Source of the DNA: Helicoverpa zea
Taxonomy: Eukaryota; Arthropoda; Insecta; Lepidoptera; Noctuidae
Length of the DNA stretch: 64,000 bases
Direction of reading: 5' to 3'
NCBI RefSeq assembly: GCF_022581195.2
Contig: NC_061475.1
Span: 4,526,001-4,590,000, forward strand
In this document: positions 48,501 through 59,656 of the stretch, in pieces
Layout of the letters: each line of letters opens with the position of its first letter
Numbering within the stretch: position 1 is the first letter of the stretch
Notes under the pieces: generated by a model
Database searches by the model: none
Told to the model about the DNA's origin: nothing
What the model saw: the letters and a program-made list of their open reading frames with translations, nothing else
Translations under genes and position numbers: made by a program

Positions 48501-51500
48501 GATGACTAACCTCTACTGTTAAAGTCCAGACGTCAAATTGACCTCTTGTCAAGGTCACAACCGTACGCAGATACGCAGTCATTTGATTTACGAGTTCAGT
48601 TACGTACGTATTACATGAGATTAATTACATAAAGGAAAACAGGAAAGGATTGAATATTGCAACAAGGTATAGCTTTACGGAATAATATTATGACGCAATT
48701 TTTGTAAGACGATTAAATTTTAAATTCCAGAATTCACACTTAAAGCACGGTTTTCCGGGGCTGCGGGTTGTTCGAAAGAGATACCACGGCCCTGGTACAC
48801 AAAAGGCCTATGACGGAACACGACGGTTTTTAGTCAGTAAGAGTCTGACACTCCCTCACCGCTGCTAACCCATAGCGGGAGGGGTCATTTGATGATTTTT
48901 GACGTCGGAAAAAAAAAAGCACGGTTTTCACATGCCCTTTAAATTGATTTTCTAGCTTCTATGAGGTACGACTAATAGGTATTATAAACATGATGGATGT
49001 TTGTTACTCCTCCAGTTAAAGACTACTACACTATGAATTCTGATAAAATCAGATTAACAGTAAACAAAAGAGTAACATGAAGATTAGTTGATATCCAGGT
49101 GTTGAAAATAGTTCCCTAGGGCTACAAATAACACCGTCGATAACAACAGGTTAAACCCACTTACATTAAGAATCAGCAAAAAGCAAAAACAGGGACTAGG
49201 GATAGGAAAATTGCTTGAGAAACCCACACATTGACTTCTCAAGATAACCGAGTTATTTGAAATATTCATCCTTATTACTCAACTCGTGGTTTTACCAACA
49301 CTCAACAACATCTTGTTTACATAATTAAGAGGACGAATTGGAATTTTTGGCGCCAAGGATCTCAATTTTTCTCAGTAAATACAAAACGGATCAAAATACA
49401 ACTTGGTTACCTGAAAGTTCATGATATAAACCTTATTTTGTTAGACGTAGAAACATGATTAGGTAACTTTTATAACAGAGAAAAATATATCAAACATACC
49501 TCTTTTTAAAAAGAGATTCACATATTAATGGCAAACGGGACCGATTTAAGCCTCTTAACTTTTTTAGTAGTTGAGTATATACATACTCTTTAAAATTGTA
49601 GAAGGAATTTTTATCAAATTATCATTTCTAAATAATAAAATTACAAAACCATTTTGTCGCTTACGACTTTTAGTTATAAGCTAGCGCGCGTATTGTTATC
49701 CTCGCCCCGCTCAGACGCTCCGACCCCTTTTGGCGCCTTAGATGCGCGTGCCGGTTATGGAATTATTGTTGACCAATTCGTCGCCTTAAGGGAACAACTT
49801 TAAGAACCTATTGTGTAAATGTCAAAGAAAGGACATAGGTTACTTATTATCCGAGTGCAGGAAGTAGTTCCTTTGACAAACTTATGCTTATTGCAAAAAT
49901 AATTTTCATTTGGGCATCACAATCAATAAACGGGCTCAATCAATGAAGGATGATTAAGAAGATCAGAAAAAATACAAGTATGATTCCAAAAATCAGATAC
50001 GAGGTGATACGAGAAAAAAATCGAATACAGTTAAGCAACGATAAAGAAGAACATGCAAAAACTTTTGAGATACAAAAAATCTTAGCACATTACTTCAATT
50101 GCCTGAACCTCCAATTACGAAAACATTTTAGGTTATAAAACATTTGACATGACAACTGTCGATTTCCCGCGAAACATCATTACCATACAAAATAGGTAGA
50201 CCAAAAAACTAGTTCGGATAAACTATACTACATACATTAAGGTGAGTTTCCGCCAAAATTGTTCGCACACATTTTGCTCGCGAACAAGTCTACGCGATTG
50301 CGTGAGTCCACAGCTAGCATGTTATGTTCGCGCATGAAGCGCTATTTCGCGGACATTCTAGACATGTTACACATGCAATTTGCTACTATTTTCTGTAGTA
50401 GAATAGACTAGAAAAACAATTGATTGTGTAAAAATGCCTAAAGGTGGTACACGATACCAACTTCACACAGTCTTTCATAGAATTTTATATGCGAAACAAA
50501 TGAGTACATAAAAAAGTCTGTATAAGTGACCCAATGATAGGTTTGCACAAACATCTTGTCATCATATCTTCAGTCAGACTACAGATTTTTACACAGACAT
50601 TAAGTTCGTACAGATATTTGTACAAACATAAAGTCTGTATCGTGTAGACCCAACATAACAGTGCCACGCATTGGTAAAATCTCGCCTATAAAGCACTTAT
50701 AGCTACTAATACGAAAGACGTAACCAACGTATAAAAACTCCCACGCTTGAATACCAATCATGAGATACCAAAAACCATGCTCATATAAGGAAAACCCATT
50801 GACAAAATCATGACTGGCAGTCAGTAACAACGTACAATGGGTTTAAACTAACAATACAATATACAATACATTGATATTGCACGCACACATGTAAACAAGC
50901 GTAGATAATTGTTACTTCATTTGTTTCTCTTAGATCCGGGAAAATTGAATTGTGTTACATGCTTAGGCCGGAGTGTACTGACTACGTAAGCGTCAGTTTT
51001 TCTTAAAATTGTACGTGTTTTATAGTAGGTAATCGTTAATGTTGTGGGTAAAATTGGGCCTATTGATGTTTTTTTGTTAGTATGACGGGATTTGAGATTG
51101 TTCCATATTCAAATATATTAATCATAGATAGGTACTCAAGATGTAGTGATATATTCTCAGCAAGCAATATAATATTATAGGTACTGCCAAAATATGCTGA
51201 TTAAAAACTGGTCCATACATAGAATGAATGAAATAACATAATGGCCACTTAAATACTGGTGTTAAAAAATTATAAGATTTTCATTCACATAAAATGACTT
51301 TGAAATCCTATGAGAATTAATGAATCGACTGTAGTGATTGATTGTTCAAGCTATAAATAATAATAGATACAAACAAACAGTTGCAACTATTATAACACAA
51401 TGACACTGCGTACTGATTGTCAACCATAATTAGACATACTCAAGGTCGTATTTACAATGTATGGCTGATTTCCAATTGTACTGGTTATACGGCTGATATA

Positions 51501-52651
51501 TTTTGACCAGGTGATCCTACGATAACTTTTCTTTGTGTGTTAGTGAGATTGGTCAGTGCATTATGTTCTTCAGAAATAATAAAGACATTCTGGCTGCGGA
51601 TCAAGCGGCTTCCTAAGGGATTTACTTCCCCCACCCAGATGAAAGCAGCCTGTACCTATGTTATTCTGATGTACCTATGCCAAGTTTCATCAAAATTCGC
51701 CCAGCAGTTCGCACGAGAAGAAGTAACAAATATACACATTATTCCCTTTTAGAATATTATTGTGATTACATGGTTTTGCTGTTAACTTTGGAAATTATTG
51801 CTGTCTTTTATAAATTTGACGTTCGAAAAGTGCTGATTTTCAGCCTACTTTGAATAAATTGACTTTTGATTTTGATTGAAATGATGATGATTACTCTTCT
51901 TCTATTTACGACTTCACGATTAAGTTCTGATATGCCGTAGGTAAAGTAATAAAGGTGTAAAGGTCATTACACTTTCAGACTAGCAATTTTCCCAGGTATT
52001 CAAATAACAAGGCTGACCTTCGGAGACGGTTTGACATATTCTCGAAGAGGGTCCGGTACCATGAGGTAGCATTCTTACAGATCGCTGATAGGGCTACTAA
52101 ACTATTCCAAGTGAGATAACATAAGTTACTTAATACGAGAAATTGGAATCAATATATCCCTTTTTTTATCGACTTTAAAAATCATCAAATGACCCCTCCC
52201 GCTGTGGGTTAGCAGCGGTGAGGGAGTGTCGGACTCTTACTGACTAAAAACCGTCGCGTTCCGTTCAGAAATCGTACTTATAATATGTAAGTAAGGCTAG
52301 TATTACATTTAACACGCTAATCTCTGGAACTACTGTTTCAATTCGAAAGCTATACAGTGTTAGATAGCCTGTTTTTTGCGAAAAACTGTAGACTTTTATT
52401 CTGATACGACTGCGTAGTCATTCGAACATGAAAACGCGGGAAAGATCTAGACAATTATAACATTAACCACTAAAACAATACACTAAATAGCACAATAAAA
52501 AAAACAACAACTCACAATTACTCAGGAATGTCCTTGAGAAATTATTTTTCAGCAATTCACGGGTCAACTGACATCTAGTATACACTTTGGCTTGTAATCC
52601 CAAACATAATGTTAGGAGTAAAATAACTTGTAACACACGTGCTCTCGCCAT
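45503..52651 (-). CDS. c-type lysozyme-like protein lacking the catalytic Asp, 138 aa
   Basis: Exons on the minus strand: 52651-52516, 47730-47642, 47330-47270, 45633-45503. All introns are GT-AG, the phases agree, and 417 nt give 138 aa plus TAA. Residues 1-21 are a signal peptide; the mature protein starts KVYTRCQLTRELL, the family start. The first catalytic Glu is kept (WVCLIEQES, mature position 32). The site 17 residues on, where active enzymes have Asp before Y-G, is Phe (KFYGLFQ, mature 49). Seven cysteines of the usual eight are present; the C-terminus is LPDIEK instead of an ending with Cys. So muramidase activity is unlikely, and it resembles the lysozyme-like proteins of moths. Binding of bacterial wall is possible but inferred. 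Intron 3 holds the 1.1-kb foldback and a small MITE; intron 1 is almost 5 kb. Confidence 0.92.
45827..46935. mobile_element. 1109-bp foldback element with 9-bp target duplication
   Basis: Two arms of about 490 bp (45827-46316 and 46447-46935) are nearly perfect reverse complements around a spacer of about 130 bp. Ends: GACTGTATCACGGAATC and its inverse. GTTGTTGGG flanks both sides (45818-45826, 46936-46944). The arms hold tandem degenerate units with cores CGAAGTAC or CGATGTAC followed by GAAT..CGAA. The flanks and the inner arms both resemble the SINE 3' tail (GTTGGGAAAGGCT). The element sits in intron 3 of the lysozyme-like gene. A 9-bp duplication fits Mutator-like elements; this is inference. 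Confidence 0.88.
47001..47143. mobile_element. 143-bp MITE in the lysozyme-like intron
   Basis: GTCTTACCACAAAAACTTT and AAAGTTTTTATAGTAAGGCC are imperfect inverted ends; internal GACTTGTCTAAAAAAA pairs with TTTTTTTAGACAAGTG. Same family as 43374-43506. Confidence 0.6.
47770..48760. other. Lysozyme-like intron 1 sequence without features
   Basis: AT-rich intron DNA. A short imperfect tandem (CAACTTGATA...) lies at about 48331-48385. Confidence 0.4.
48763..48910 (+). repeat. Dispersed repeat (GTTCGAAAGAGATACC family), copy 1
   Basis: GCGGGTTGTTCGAAAGAGAT ... GGTTTTTAGTCAGTAAGAGT ... GGGGTCATTTGATGATTTTT, ending in a poly-A run. Copies at 53409-53565 (plus) and 52173-52270 (minus sense). The oligo-A end suggests a retroposed element. 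Confidence 0.65.
49329..49785 (+). mobile_element. 457-bp TTAA-flanked MITE, copy 2 (piggyBac type)
   Basis: Same length and ends as 31032-31488, flanked by TTAA at 49325-49328 and 49786-49789. I saw only a few differences between the copies (for example near their positions 110 and 185), so both insertions look recent. It lies in intron 1 of the lysozyme-like gene. Confidence 0.85.
49790..52172. other. Lysozyme-like intron 1, remaining sequence
   Basis: No exon recognised. A degenerate Helitron-like block lies at about 51595-51750 (TACCTATGTTATTCTGATG ... AGTTTCATCAAAATTCG). Confidence 0.4.
52173..52270 (-). repeat. Dispersed repeat (GTTCGAAAGAGATACC family), copy 2, partial
   Basis: AATCATCAAATGACCCCTCC ... 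AGCAGCGGTGAGGGAGTGTC ... ACTGACTAAAAACCGTCG is the reverse complement of the 3' part of copies 1 and 3. Confidence 0.6.
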
Positions 52652-52665
52652 GACGACCGGCTTGT

Positions 52666-52697
52666 AACTGATAGTGGCGTCTGTTTACAAATATATA
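52666..52697 (-). promoter_or_regulatory. Core promoter of the lysozyme-like gene
   Basis: On the minus strand TATATAT (52697-52691) lies 28 bp before a consensus arthropod initiator TCAGTT (52671-52666), whose A at 52669 would be +1. This leaves a 5' UTR of only 18 nt before the ATG at 52651. Spacing and motifs match the standard TATA-Inr arrangement. Confidence 0.65.
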
Positions 52698-53130
52698 TTA
52701 TGCATGCGTCTGCGCACCTTTGACATTTCGCTTTTGTTTAAGGAAATTGTCGCGAATTGATGCAGTGGACGTGATAGCTTAACATTTTTTTTAGTTTTTA
52801 CTTAGAATTTAATGTTAAAATAAGTCAATGCAATATCTATTTTTGAATAGGGATCTACGATTTACCTCATGCAATCTTAAATCCAACTATAATTCATTAT
52901 CGGGGATCTTTAAGGCCCAAGTTCGACAGTGTTCTTATAACTTCAACGTTCAATTTTCAATGTAAAGAAACGCGTATAAGTATCACTTCAATATTGTGTT
53001 ATAGAAACACGTGCCAGTACTAATAATATAGGTAAGCGAACTAATCGACAAACTAAAGGACAAATTATATCAATTTCTAATTTGACAGTGCATGTGAGAT
53101 AATATTCGCCTTTTAAGACTGAAACATTTT

Positions 53131-53337
53131 CTAGTGTCTGCCACACTTAAATGCCCCTTTGCCCTTTCCTCCCGAACCATGATGATTATTTCGAAGAAAC
53201 CGCTTTAAGTAGTGGTTACCTAGCAAATGACAGCCCTCTAATACAGCATGGTTTTCCCCAAAACTATTAATTATACCTTCAGTACTTTGCAAATCTCTAG
53301 GAAAAATAAAATGAGGAAAGTCTTCAAATAAAATCAC
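53131..53337 (-). CDS. Unrecognised possible terminal exon
   Basis: A minus frame after a possible acceptor (CTTCTATAG) reads LFEDFPHFIFPRDLQSTEG ... NNHHGSGGKGKGAFKCGRH and stops at TAG. The His/Gly/Lys-rich end is curious, but I see no signal peptide, partner exon or known family. It could be a chance frame. Confidence 0.15.
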   Translation of the reverse strand: MILFEDFPHFIFPRDLQSTEGIINSFGENHAVLEGCHLLGNHYLKRFLRNNHHGSGGKGKGAFKCGRH

Positions 53338-53408
53338 CTATAGAAGTCATATCATTTAAGAAGATTATTGTCACCTACATACTGCAGTGAATCTAAGGGC
53401 ATTGGGTC

Positions 53409-53565
53409 AGCTGCGGGTTGTTCGAAAGAGATACCGCGGCTCTGGTACACAAAAGGCCTATGACGGAACACGACGGTTTTTAGTCAGTAAGAGTCTGACA
53501 CTCCCTCTCCGCTGCTAACCCACAGCGGAAGGGGTCATTTGATGATTTTTGACGTCGTTAAAAAA
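53409..53565 (+). repeat. Dispersed repeat (GTTCGAAAGAGATACC family), copy 3
   Basis: Close match to 48763-48910, also ending in an A-rich run. Confidence 0.65.
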
Positions 53566-53569
53566 AAGA

Positions 53570-55002
53570 AAATAAAAAAAAGGGCATTCAGAGGTGCTAA
53601 AACGTGCAGTCGCATGATATGGATGAAAATAAAATCCTAGGTTACCTATAAAAAATCTACAAACTGTGCAGGGGTATTTCCAACTGATACTGTATCTTTA
53701 GGAAAACAGTAAATAAAATAAAAGAGGATCAATAAAATAATGTTCAAAGATAGTCATAGACTATATAAAAACACAGAAATAATCGACCGTGGTCTCTAAA
53801 GTATACCTATGTACAATCTTCTTCGTCGTCTTTTCCTCACTGATACGACCACAAATGAATTTCCTCCATATAGATTGCGTAGTGCCACATGGAGTTCATG
53901 GTGGCGATTGCCCCCAACGACCTCCCTGGTTGCATTATATATCTCCCTGGTATTCGTCTCTTGGGCCATTTGCCTTCATATCGGTCCAGAATTGAGAGAT
54001 TCTCAAGATTGTTATTTGAAAATTGCAACATGTGTCCGAAGAAAACTGAGGGTTTAGTAAAGGCGAATAGAGAGAATAACTACAATACAATTACTTGAAA
54101 CTCGTATTACCTATACATACTTGGCTACAAAACCATGAACACCTTTTGAACGGCAAAAACGACATACATACATAGATGCGCGCTCAATATTTTGGTGCGA
54201 AAAAGAAGTGGCACAACAACTATCAAAGGAAAAAGCGGTATGTATTTGGTTTACTGAGTTGCGGTATCTTTTGTGAATTCGTTTTGGATACCTAAATATT
54301 CATACATAATATATTACAATAACATACCCATTAAATCTTAAAGTACACTAAAAATACTTATTTTTAACAAAAACCCTGAACTCTTCTATCGCTGCAGTTA
54401 CGAACATTTGGAATAACCCGCGCAATTAACTTTACCTCATCGTAAAGATAACAGATTTATCTCTAGTTCTATATTTATTGTTCATTCTGAGAATTCGATA
54501 ATTCTTGAATGTGTTCTGATAGTTTTTTTTTTGTATTTTCCTGGATATGCAGCATAATATTTTTTTATTGATAAAAATCGAAGCGTTCTAAGGAGGGCAA
54601 AATCTAGCTAGCGTCATTTTTTAACTAGGATATAAGAGAGGGTACAAATATCATAGTCTAAAGTTATGACACTCATCAACCAGCAAAATCTATAAAAAAA
54701 AACATAACAATCTATCAATAAAGGATGTATTAGCACAAAGTAGGTATCTATATCTAAGTACATGAAGATGAAACAAGGAAAGTCATGAAAAAACACAAAC
54801 AATTGTTAATATTTTATTTAAGAACGGAAATGGCATCACATAAATTATTTATTTACATATCTAAACTAATTAAAGCAGAACATACGATTCTTATAAAAAC
54901 ATTAAATTAATGCGGTTTGGACGCGTTATTTTAATTACAATGCAAATAAAGCTCAAATACCATACAACGCATGTTATAGAATTTCAAAACTTATTGTAAA
55001 TA
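53570..55002. other. Intergenic, no recognised gene
   Basis: Overlapping open frames on both strands at 53789-54098 share no family motif and are probably an old decayed repeat. Confidence 0.4.
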
Positions 55003-55396
55003 CAAGCTGTTGATTTGCATCCGTGCCATATTCAAGGAGGTAATTATGCTAATGATTTTCGACCCAAATCAATAAAAAAATTGGTACGTAGTTTTTTTTC
55101 TTTAATTTTTTTTCGGAATTCCGTAAATGTCATCTAGCCTTATTTAAACTTGGCGCGTATGTTACTGGCGTTAAAACCGTGCTGCACCCTCACACAAACG
55201 CAAACACAAGGCATACGCAACAATCACTCATAAATTTCATTCATAAAATTAGATTACTTCGGAAATACCACAACATTACAATGACAAAAAAAGCAGTGCA
55301 TATTAGTTATTTCCCATCTACTGTAATTCCAATCGATTATTTACGTATTGTATGTCCTCGTCCTGAACTATGGCACAAATGCAAATCAACACCTTG
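55003..55396. mobile_element. Mariner-type MITE, copy 3 (394 bp)
   Basis: Ends CAAGCTGTTGATTTGCATCC and GCAAATCAACACCTTG, flanked by TA. Similar to copy 1 in length and content. Confidence 0.85.
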
Positions 55397-57040
55397 TATA
55401 TAGAAGAAATATTTTTGCCTGTACTTAGATACCGAAGCATCCATGACCCTAATAATATCTTTGAGAAGAAAAGCAACTTCCATTTACATCATCATCATCT
55501 CCTGAGCCTTTTCCCAAATATGTTGGGTTGGGCCTTGGGCTACCAGTCTAACCAGATACACCTAAGTACTAACCAGTGTTTTACAAGGAAAAACTGCTTA
55601 ATTTCTTTATTTAAACTACTACATGTTTCTGATAATTATTTTTTTGTGTCATAGACTAACCAATTAACTAGGTGTAGTTTGACTATGAAACGCGCACTAG
55701 TGGAATTTCCGATAGGTTTTTCCGTATGGTTGTTGCGCATATTCAAGAGACAAGTACATGACAGATAAAACAATTGACATCTACCAGTTTGAGGGAGGAC
55801 TACCGATTACGAGTGTGTATGCGTGACGGATTTTTACGAGGAGGCCAAAACGTAAAATCCGCTAGTCTGAAAGCTATTGCTGCAGCAGTTCGCAGGCAGT
55901 TTCAACATAAAATTGTATTTTTTTATATATTTTTTTCCTTTTCCACTTCTTATCTTTTCATTAATTGCTACCGAGTCTTATAAAACAATACCCATAATAA
56001 TATTGATCACAAATTGTCAATGAACCATAAAACGGTGTTTCCATGTGAGTGAAACTTCAAATGTATGCGTGATAGTGTAGGTTTCTTACGCCGTTGGATT
56101 TTGGCAAATCAGGAATGTTTTGTGAGAGTGCATTCCTTGTCGCCTCATTGGATGGCAGGGCAAAGCTTTGACGGTAGAAATGGCATTGCCATGCCGATTG
56201 CCTTCGGGGCACATATTTGTATGGCCCACAGATATTTGTTTCGACTTGATGTTTTGGGTAGATTTGTTTGTGTGGTTTATGGGTACCTGGTTACTGTAGA
56301 GAGTATTTATCCAAAACCAAGCCTTCATGTTAACTTTATTTGACACCTACATGACACTATGCAAACCTATATATTATACAGATCTTGTTAGAATAACTTT
56401 GTCGCTGTGTAGTTGGGATCAAATTCAAATGGCTGACTTCAGAGAGCAAATGTCATTTAAAATTTTAACTTTAGTACAGTACATAATATTTCTTCCATCT
56501 ATTTACCGAGACTAATAATAACAATATACGCTACTACGATAGTAAATGATATTTAAATGATTGTGAAAGTCTGACTTTGCAAGATTTCTCCTTAACAAAA
56601 TATGGTTCAGAAATAAACTATTGCTTAAATAAACATTATACAATATTGTAACGTCTATGGTCACTCAATAAAAAGAATGCTGCTTCAATACAATATTATA
56701 TTGCATTTTATAGCACACAGCAGTTTTTTTTTTAATTTCTCCATTAATTTGTAAAGACACAGTACATTTTTCTTGAAGCTTCAAAAAAATTGGTCCAATT
56801 AAAACAAATTATGATACTTTCTCCAAAAGTTCAAGTAATTTTCAACTCCTTAATTGAACAATGGAAATAATTTATAACCGATGCTAGCTTTATTAATTTC
56901 TCAACTTAGAATGATATTAATAACAGATTTAATTCATAAAATTACTTAGTTACAAATCACTAGAATGAATTAGACAAAATTATCGTGCTTCTTAATTAAA
57001 AATTTAATTACATACAGACTTCGTATTGACTATATATCAT
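55397..57040. other. Intergenic; SINE tail fragment near 55499
   Basis: CCTGAGCCTTTTCCCAAATA then TGTTGGG...CAGTCTAACC at about 55500-55560 is a minus-strand remnant of the common SINE tail. The open frame at 56065-56343 has no recognised product. Confidence 0.4.
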
Positions 57041-57632
57041 AACTAGCCGTTTTCCCGCGGTTTCACTCGCGTCTTTTATAAACTACTGCCCGCACTGGGA
57101 TAAAATATAGCTTATTTTACTTGGGAAGAGTGTAGCTTTCCAACTGTGTAAGAATTTTTTAAATCGGACCAGTAGTTTATCCATTACAAACCGAATCCTC
57201 CGAGCCTTTTCCCAATCATGTTGGGGTCGGCTTCCAGTCTAACCGGATTCAGCTGAGTACCAGTGCTTTACAAGAAGCGACTGCCTATCTGACCTCCTCA
57301 ACCCAGTTACCCGGGCAACCCGATACCCCTTGGTTAGACTGGTGTCAGACTTACTGGCTTCTGACTACCCGTAACGACTGCCAAGGATGTTCAATGGCAG
57401 CCGGGACCTACAGTTTAACGTGCCATCCGAAACACAGCCAATGGTGTCTAAGATATACTTAGAAAGTACATACAAACTTAGAAAAGTTGCATTGGTACTT
57501 GCCTGACCTGGGATCGAACCCTCGCCCTCATTCTGAGAGGTTGGTCCTTTACCCACTAGGCCACCACGACTTTTTACTTTTTATCCATTACAAACAAACA
57601 AACAAAAAATTCCTCTTTATAATATTAGTATG
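57041..57632 (-). mobile_element. Helitron-like repeat split by a SINE
   Basis: The minus strand starts at TACTAATATTATAAAGAGG (57632) and ends GCGGGAAAACGGCTAGTT (57041), with the usual internal CTTTCC and 'CCCGCACTGGGATAAAAT' blocks. The SINE at 57192-57579 splits it. Removing the SINE and one copy of its 16-bp duplication gives a continuous element. Confidence 0.75.
57192..57579 (-). mobile_element. Full-length tRNA-derived SINE with 16-bp target duplication
   Basis: The minus-strand head GTCGTGGTGGCCTAGTGGG...GGTTCGATCCCAGG, the body shared with 28644, and a complete tail (CCCCAACATGATTGGGAAAA, GGCTCGGAGGATTCG). TTTATCCATTACAAAC flanks it at 57176-57191 and 57580-57595. It is the most complete SINE of this family in the window. 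Confidence 0.92.
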
Positions 57633-58442
57633 ATTAAACATATTTGTCAGCCTCGTGTTAATATATTAGTTCTAAACTAAATAATGTTTGAGAAATACGT
57701 CTTCACAGAAGAAATATTTTATATTTTAGTCATTTATTAGAAGCTCGTCTATTAAGTTAGCTTTTACTTCGAGGAAGGGTATATAATAAGGAAACGTCAT
57801 TAGGACTCTAGGACGTTACAAAAACATGAATAGATATTTCAGAAGGATCACTATAAATATTTCTTTTTGTGGGTTGCACATACTATCAAATTTTATAACG
57901 CGTGTTGTGAGTGGGTTTATATTCTTGTGTAATGGGAGACATTATAGGTATTTTCCAAATAATATGGTTATAGCATTTATAGAACTATTATTTTCTTCTA
58001 GAACACTAGGACTGTTTTTGTCGTTTGTTAATAAACGAAAGATTTTTGGACCACTTTGACATTTCCCAAAACACCATACCTCGAAGTAGGGCTTTAAAAT
58101 CAGTCAATTTCAAGACTAACGAGATTTTTTTCATTTATATTAATATTACATTTACATTAGCTTAAACTACAAAGTACACTTGAGAGCAATAAATTTGAGT
58201 TAGTTTGAAAATCTTGACGTCTTCAATGACATTAGTTTTATGTCCCAATTATTACATAAAATGTTCGTAAACTGACATGTATCTATAATTTCAAAGATAT
58301 GAAGGTTCTGACTCAGTTATATTGCCAGCAAGTGTAATTATAATTACAGATATTTACGTTCTTATCACAAGCTAGAGGTGATTGCAAATATTATTACTTA
58401 GAGTAAGATATTACTGTTACACAGTACGCTTATCTGCTAGAA
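57633..58442. other. Intergenic, no recognised features
   Basis: AT-rich; the open frame at 57826-58059 has no family signal. Confidence 0.5.
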
Positions 58443-58995
58443 GTGCGCACACACTACAAACTTTTAGTCGCCCGATAGTTGTTTTGGGCTCATAAAACAG
58501 TATGAAGATGAATGACGAAACAGCGTTCAGGGGCCCGATTAAGAAATTGAATCGCAATAGCAGTTTTAACCATATCGGGCATTCTGCTACTAATATGAGA
58601 CCAATCGTATTCCAACGACATTCGATTGGTTTACGATTGGTCTGCTTTTTTGGTCATTTTGGTCTATTATACGGTAGTTTGCTCTACAATCATGTTGCAA
58701 TCGTAAATCATTTGCAGACAAAATGATTCATTATTGAATGACAGAAAAGGATAAAAACGTTTATTTCAAAGAAAAAAATAGCGAAATGCCACATACACTT
58801 CAATCGTAATTGAGTCGGGATTGGATCTCAGTCGGATGTGAATCGTATGTCGCTTAAGTAAAATAGCGGAATCGTGCCCTGGGTACGTATTTGGCCGGTC
58901 TCAGACCGACTAAAAACTTTGACAAAATTCCCTTCTATCAAAAAAAAAATTTTTTTCGGTCGGCCGACTGAAAAGTTTGCAGTGTGCTCGCGCGC
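58443..58995. mobile_element. Outer MITE carrying a nested MITE
   Basis: GCGCACACACTACAAACTTT at the left and AAAGTTTGCAGTGTGCTCGC at the right are inverted ends. The middle is occupied by a second MITE (58529-58881). Confidence 0.6.
58529..58881. mobile_element. Inner MITE (CAGGG...ACGATT ends)
   Basis: CAGGGGCCCGATT at the left and AATCGTGCCCTG at the right form inverted ends, with several inverted ATTCGATTGG/CAATCG motifs inside. The open frame over 58502-58726 crosses its left end and is not a gene. Confidence 0.55.
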
Positions 58996-59515
58996 TAAAA
59001 CAACTTTATTCCCGTCTATTTTATTGTACTTTGATCTCAGAGATAATATTTATTTACACGACTGTATTTAATGATCTTATTTCTTAGTTCTGATGTGGGG
59101 TAGACTTGGTATATTAATTTGATTTTATGTATGTTCAAATACGTATTAATGCAAATACAAATGCAGTCAGTCTTTTGGGTACATTACCCAGTGACAGTGA
59201 TGAGGAGCAATTTTTTGATGCACTGTATTAGTTTTAAGTTGTATATTGTATAATGTAAATATATTGTGAATAAATAAATTATATACTTTTTTAAATGCAG
59301 TAATTGACTCCCAAAAAATACGGTGTCATAACACTCATCATATAAAAAAAAATTGCTTTGTTTCTGAAGTTCAAAGTTATAATATTTTTACTGGAGAAGA
59401 ACGTTAACTTACACACGACAAACAAAAAACAAGTAAAATTACAAATACAATCTAAGCGCATCTGTTAAATAATTTAAACAATCCAAATTAGTATGCCATT
59501 TGGGATTTTCCGAAT

Positions 59516-59521
59516 TTTATT
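59516..59521 (-). promoter_or_regulatory. Poly(A) signal candidate of the membrane-protein gene
   Basis: AATAAA on the minus strand, about 135 bp past the stop at 59657. Confidence 0.45.
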
Positions 59522-59656
59522 TAACAAACAATAATATTAATTTTACACAACATCTAAAAATACATCGAATTTAATACTTCATTTAATAACCAAACAAATA
59601 TATTATTTAAAAAGAAAATTTTCACGACTAGTAACACAAACTCCTATGAAGTTCAT

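Noticed and set aside
53789..54098. Cluster of overlapping open frames on both strands
   Set aside because: Several frames open at once with no motif or splice support; probably an old repeat remnant.
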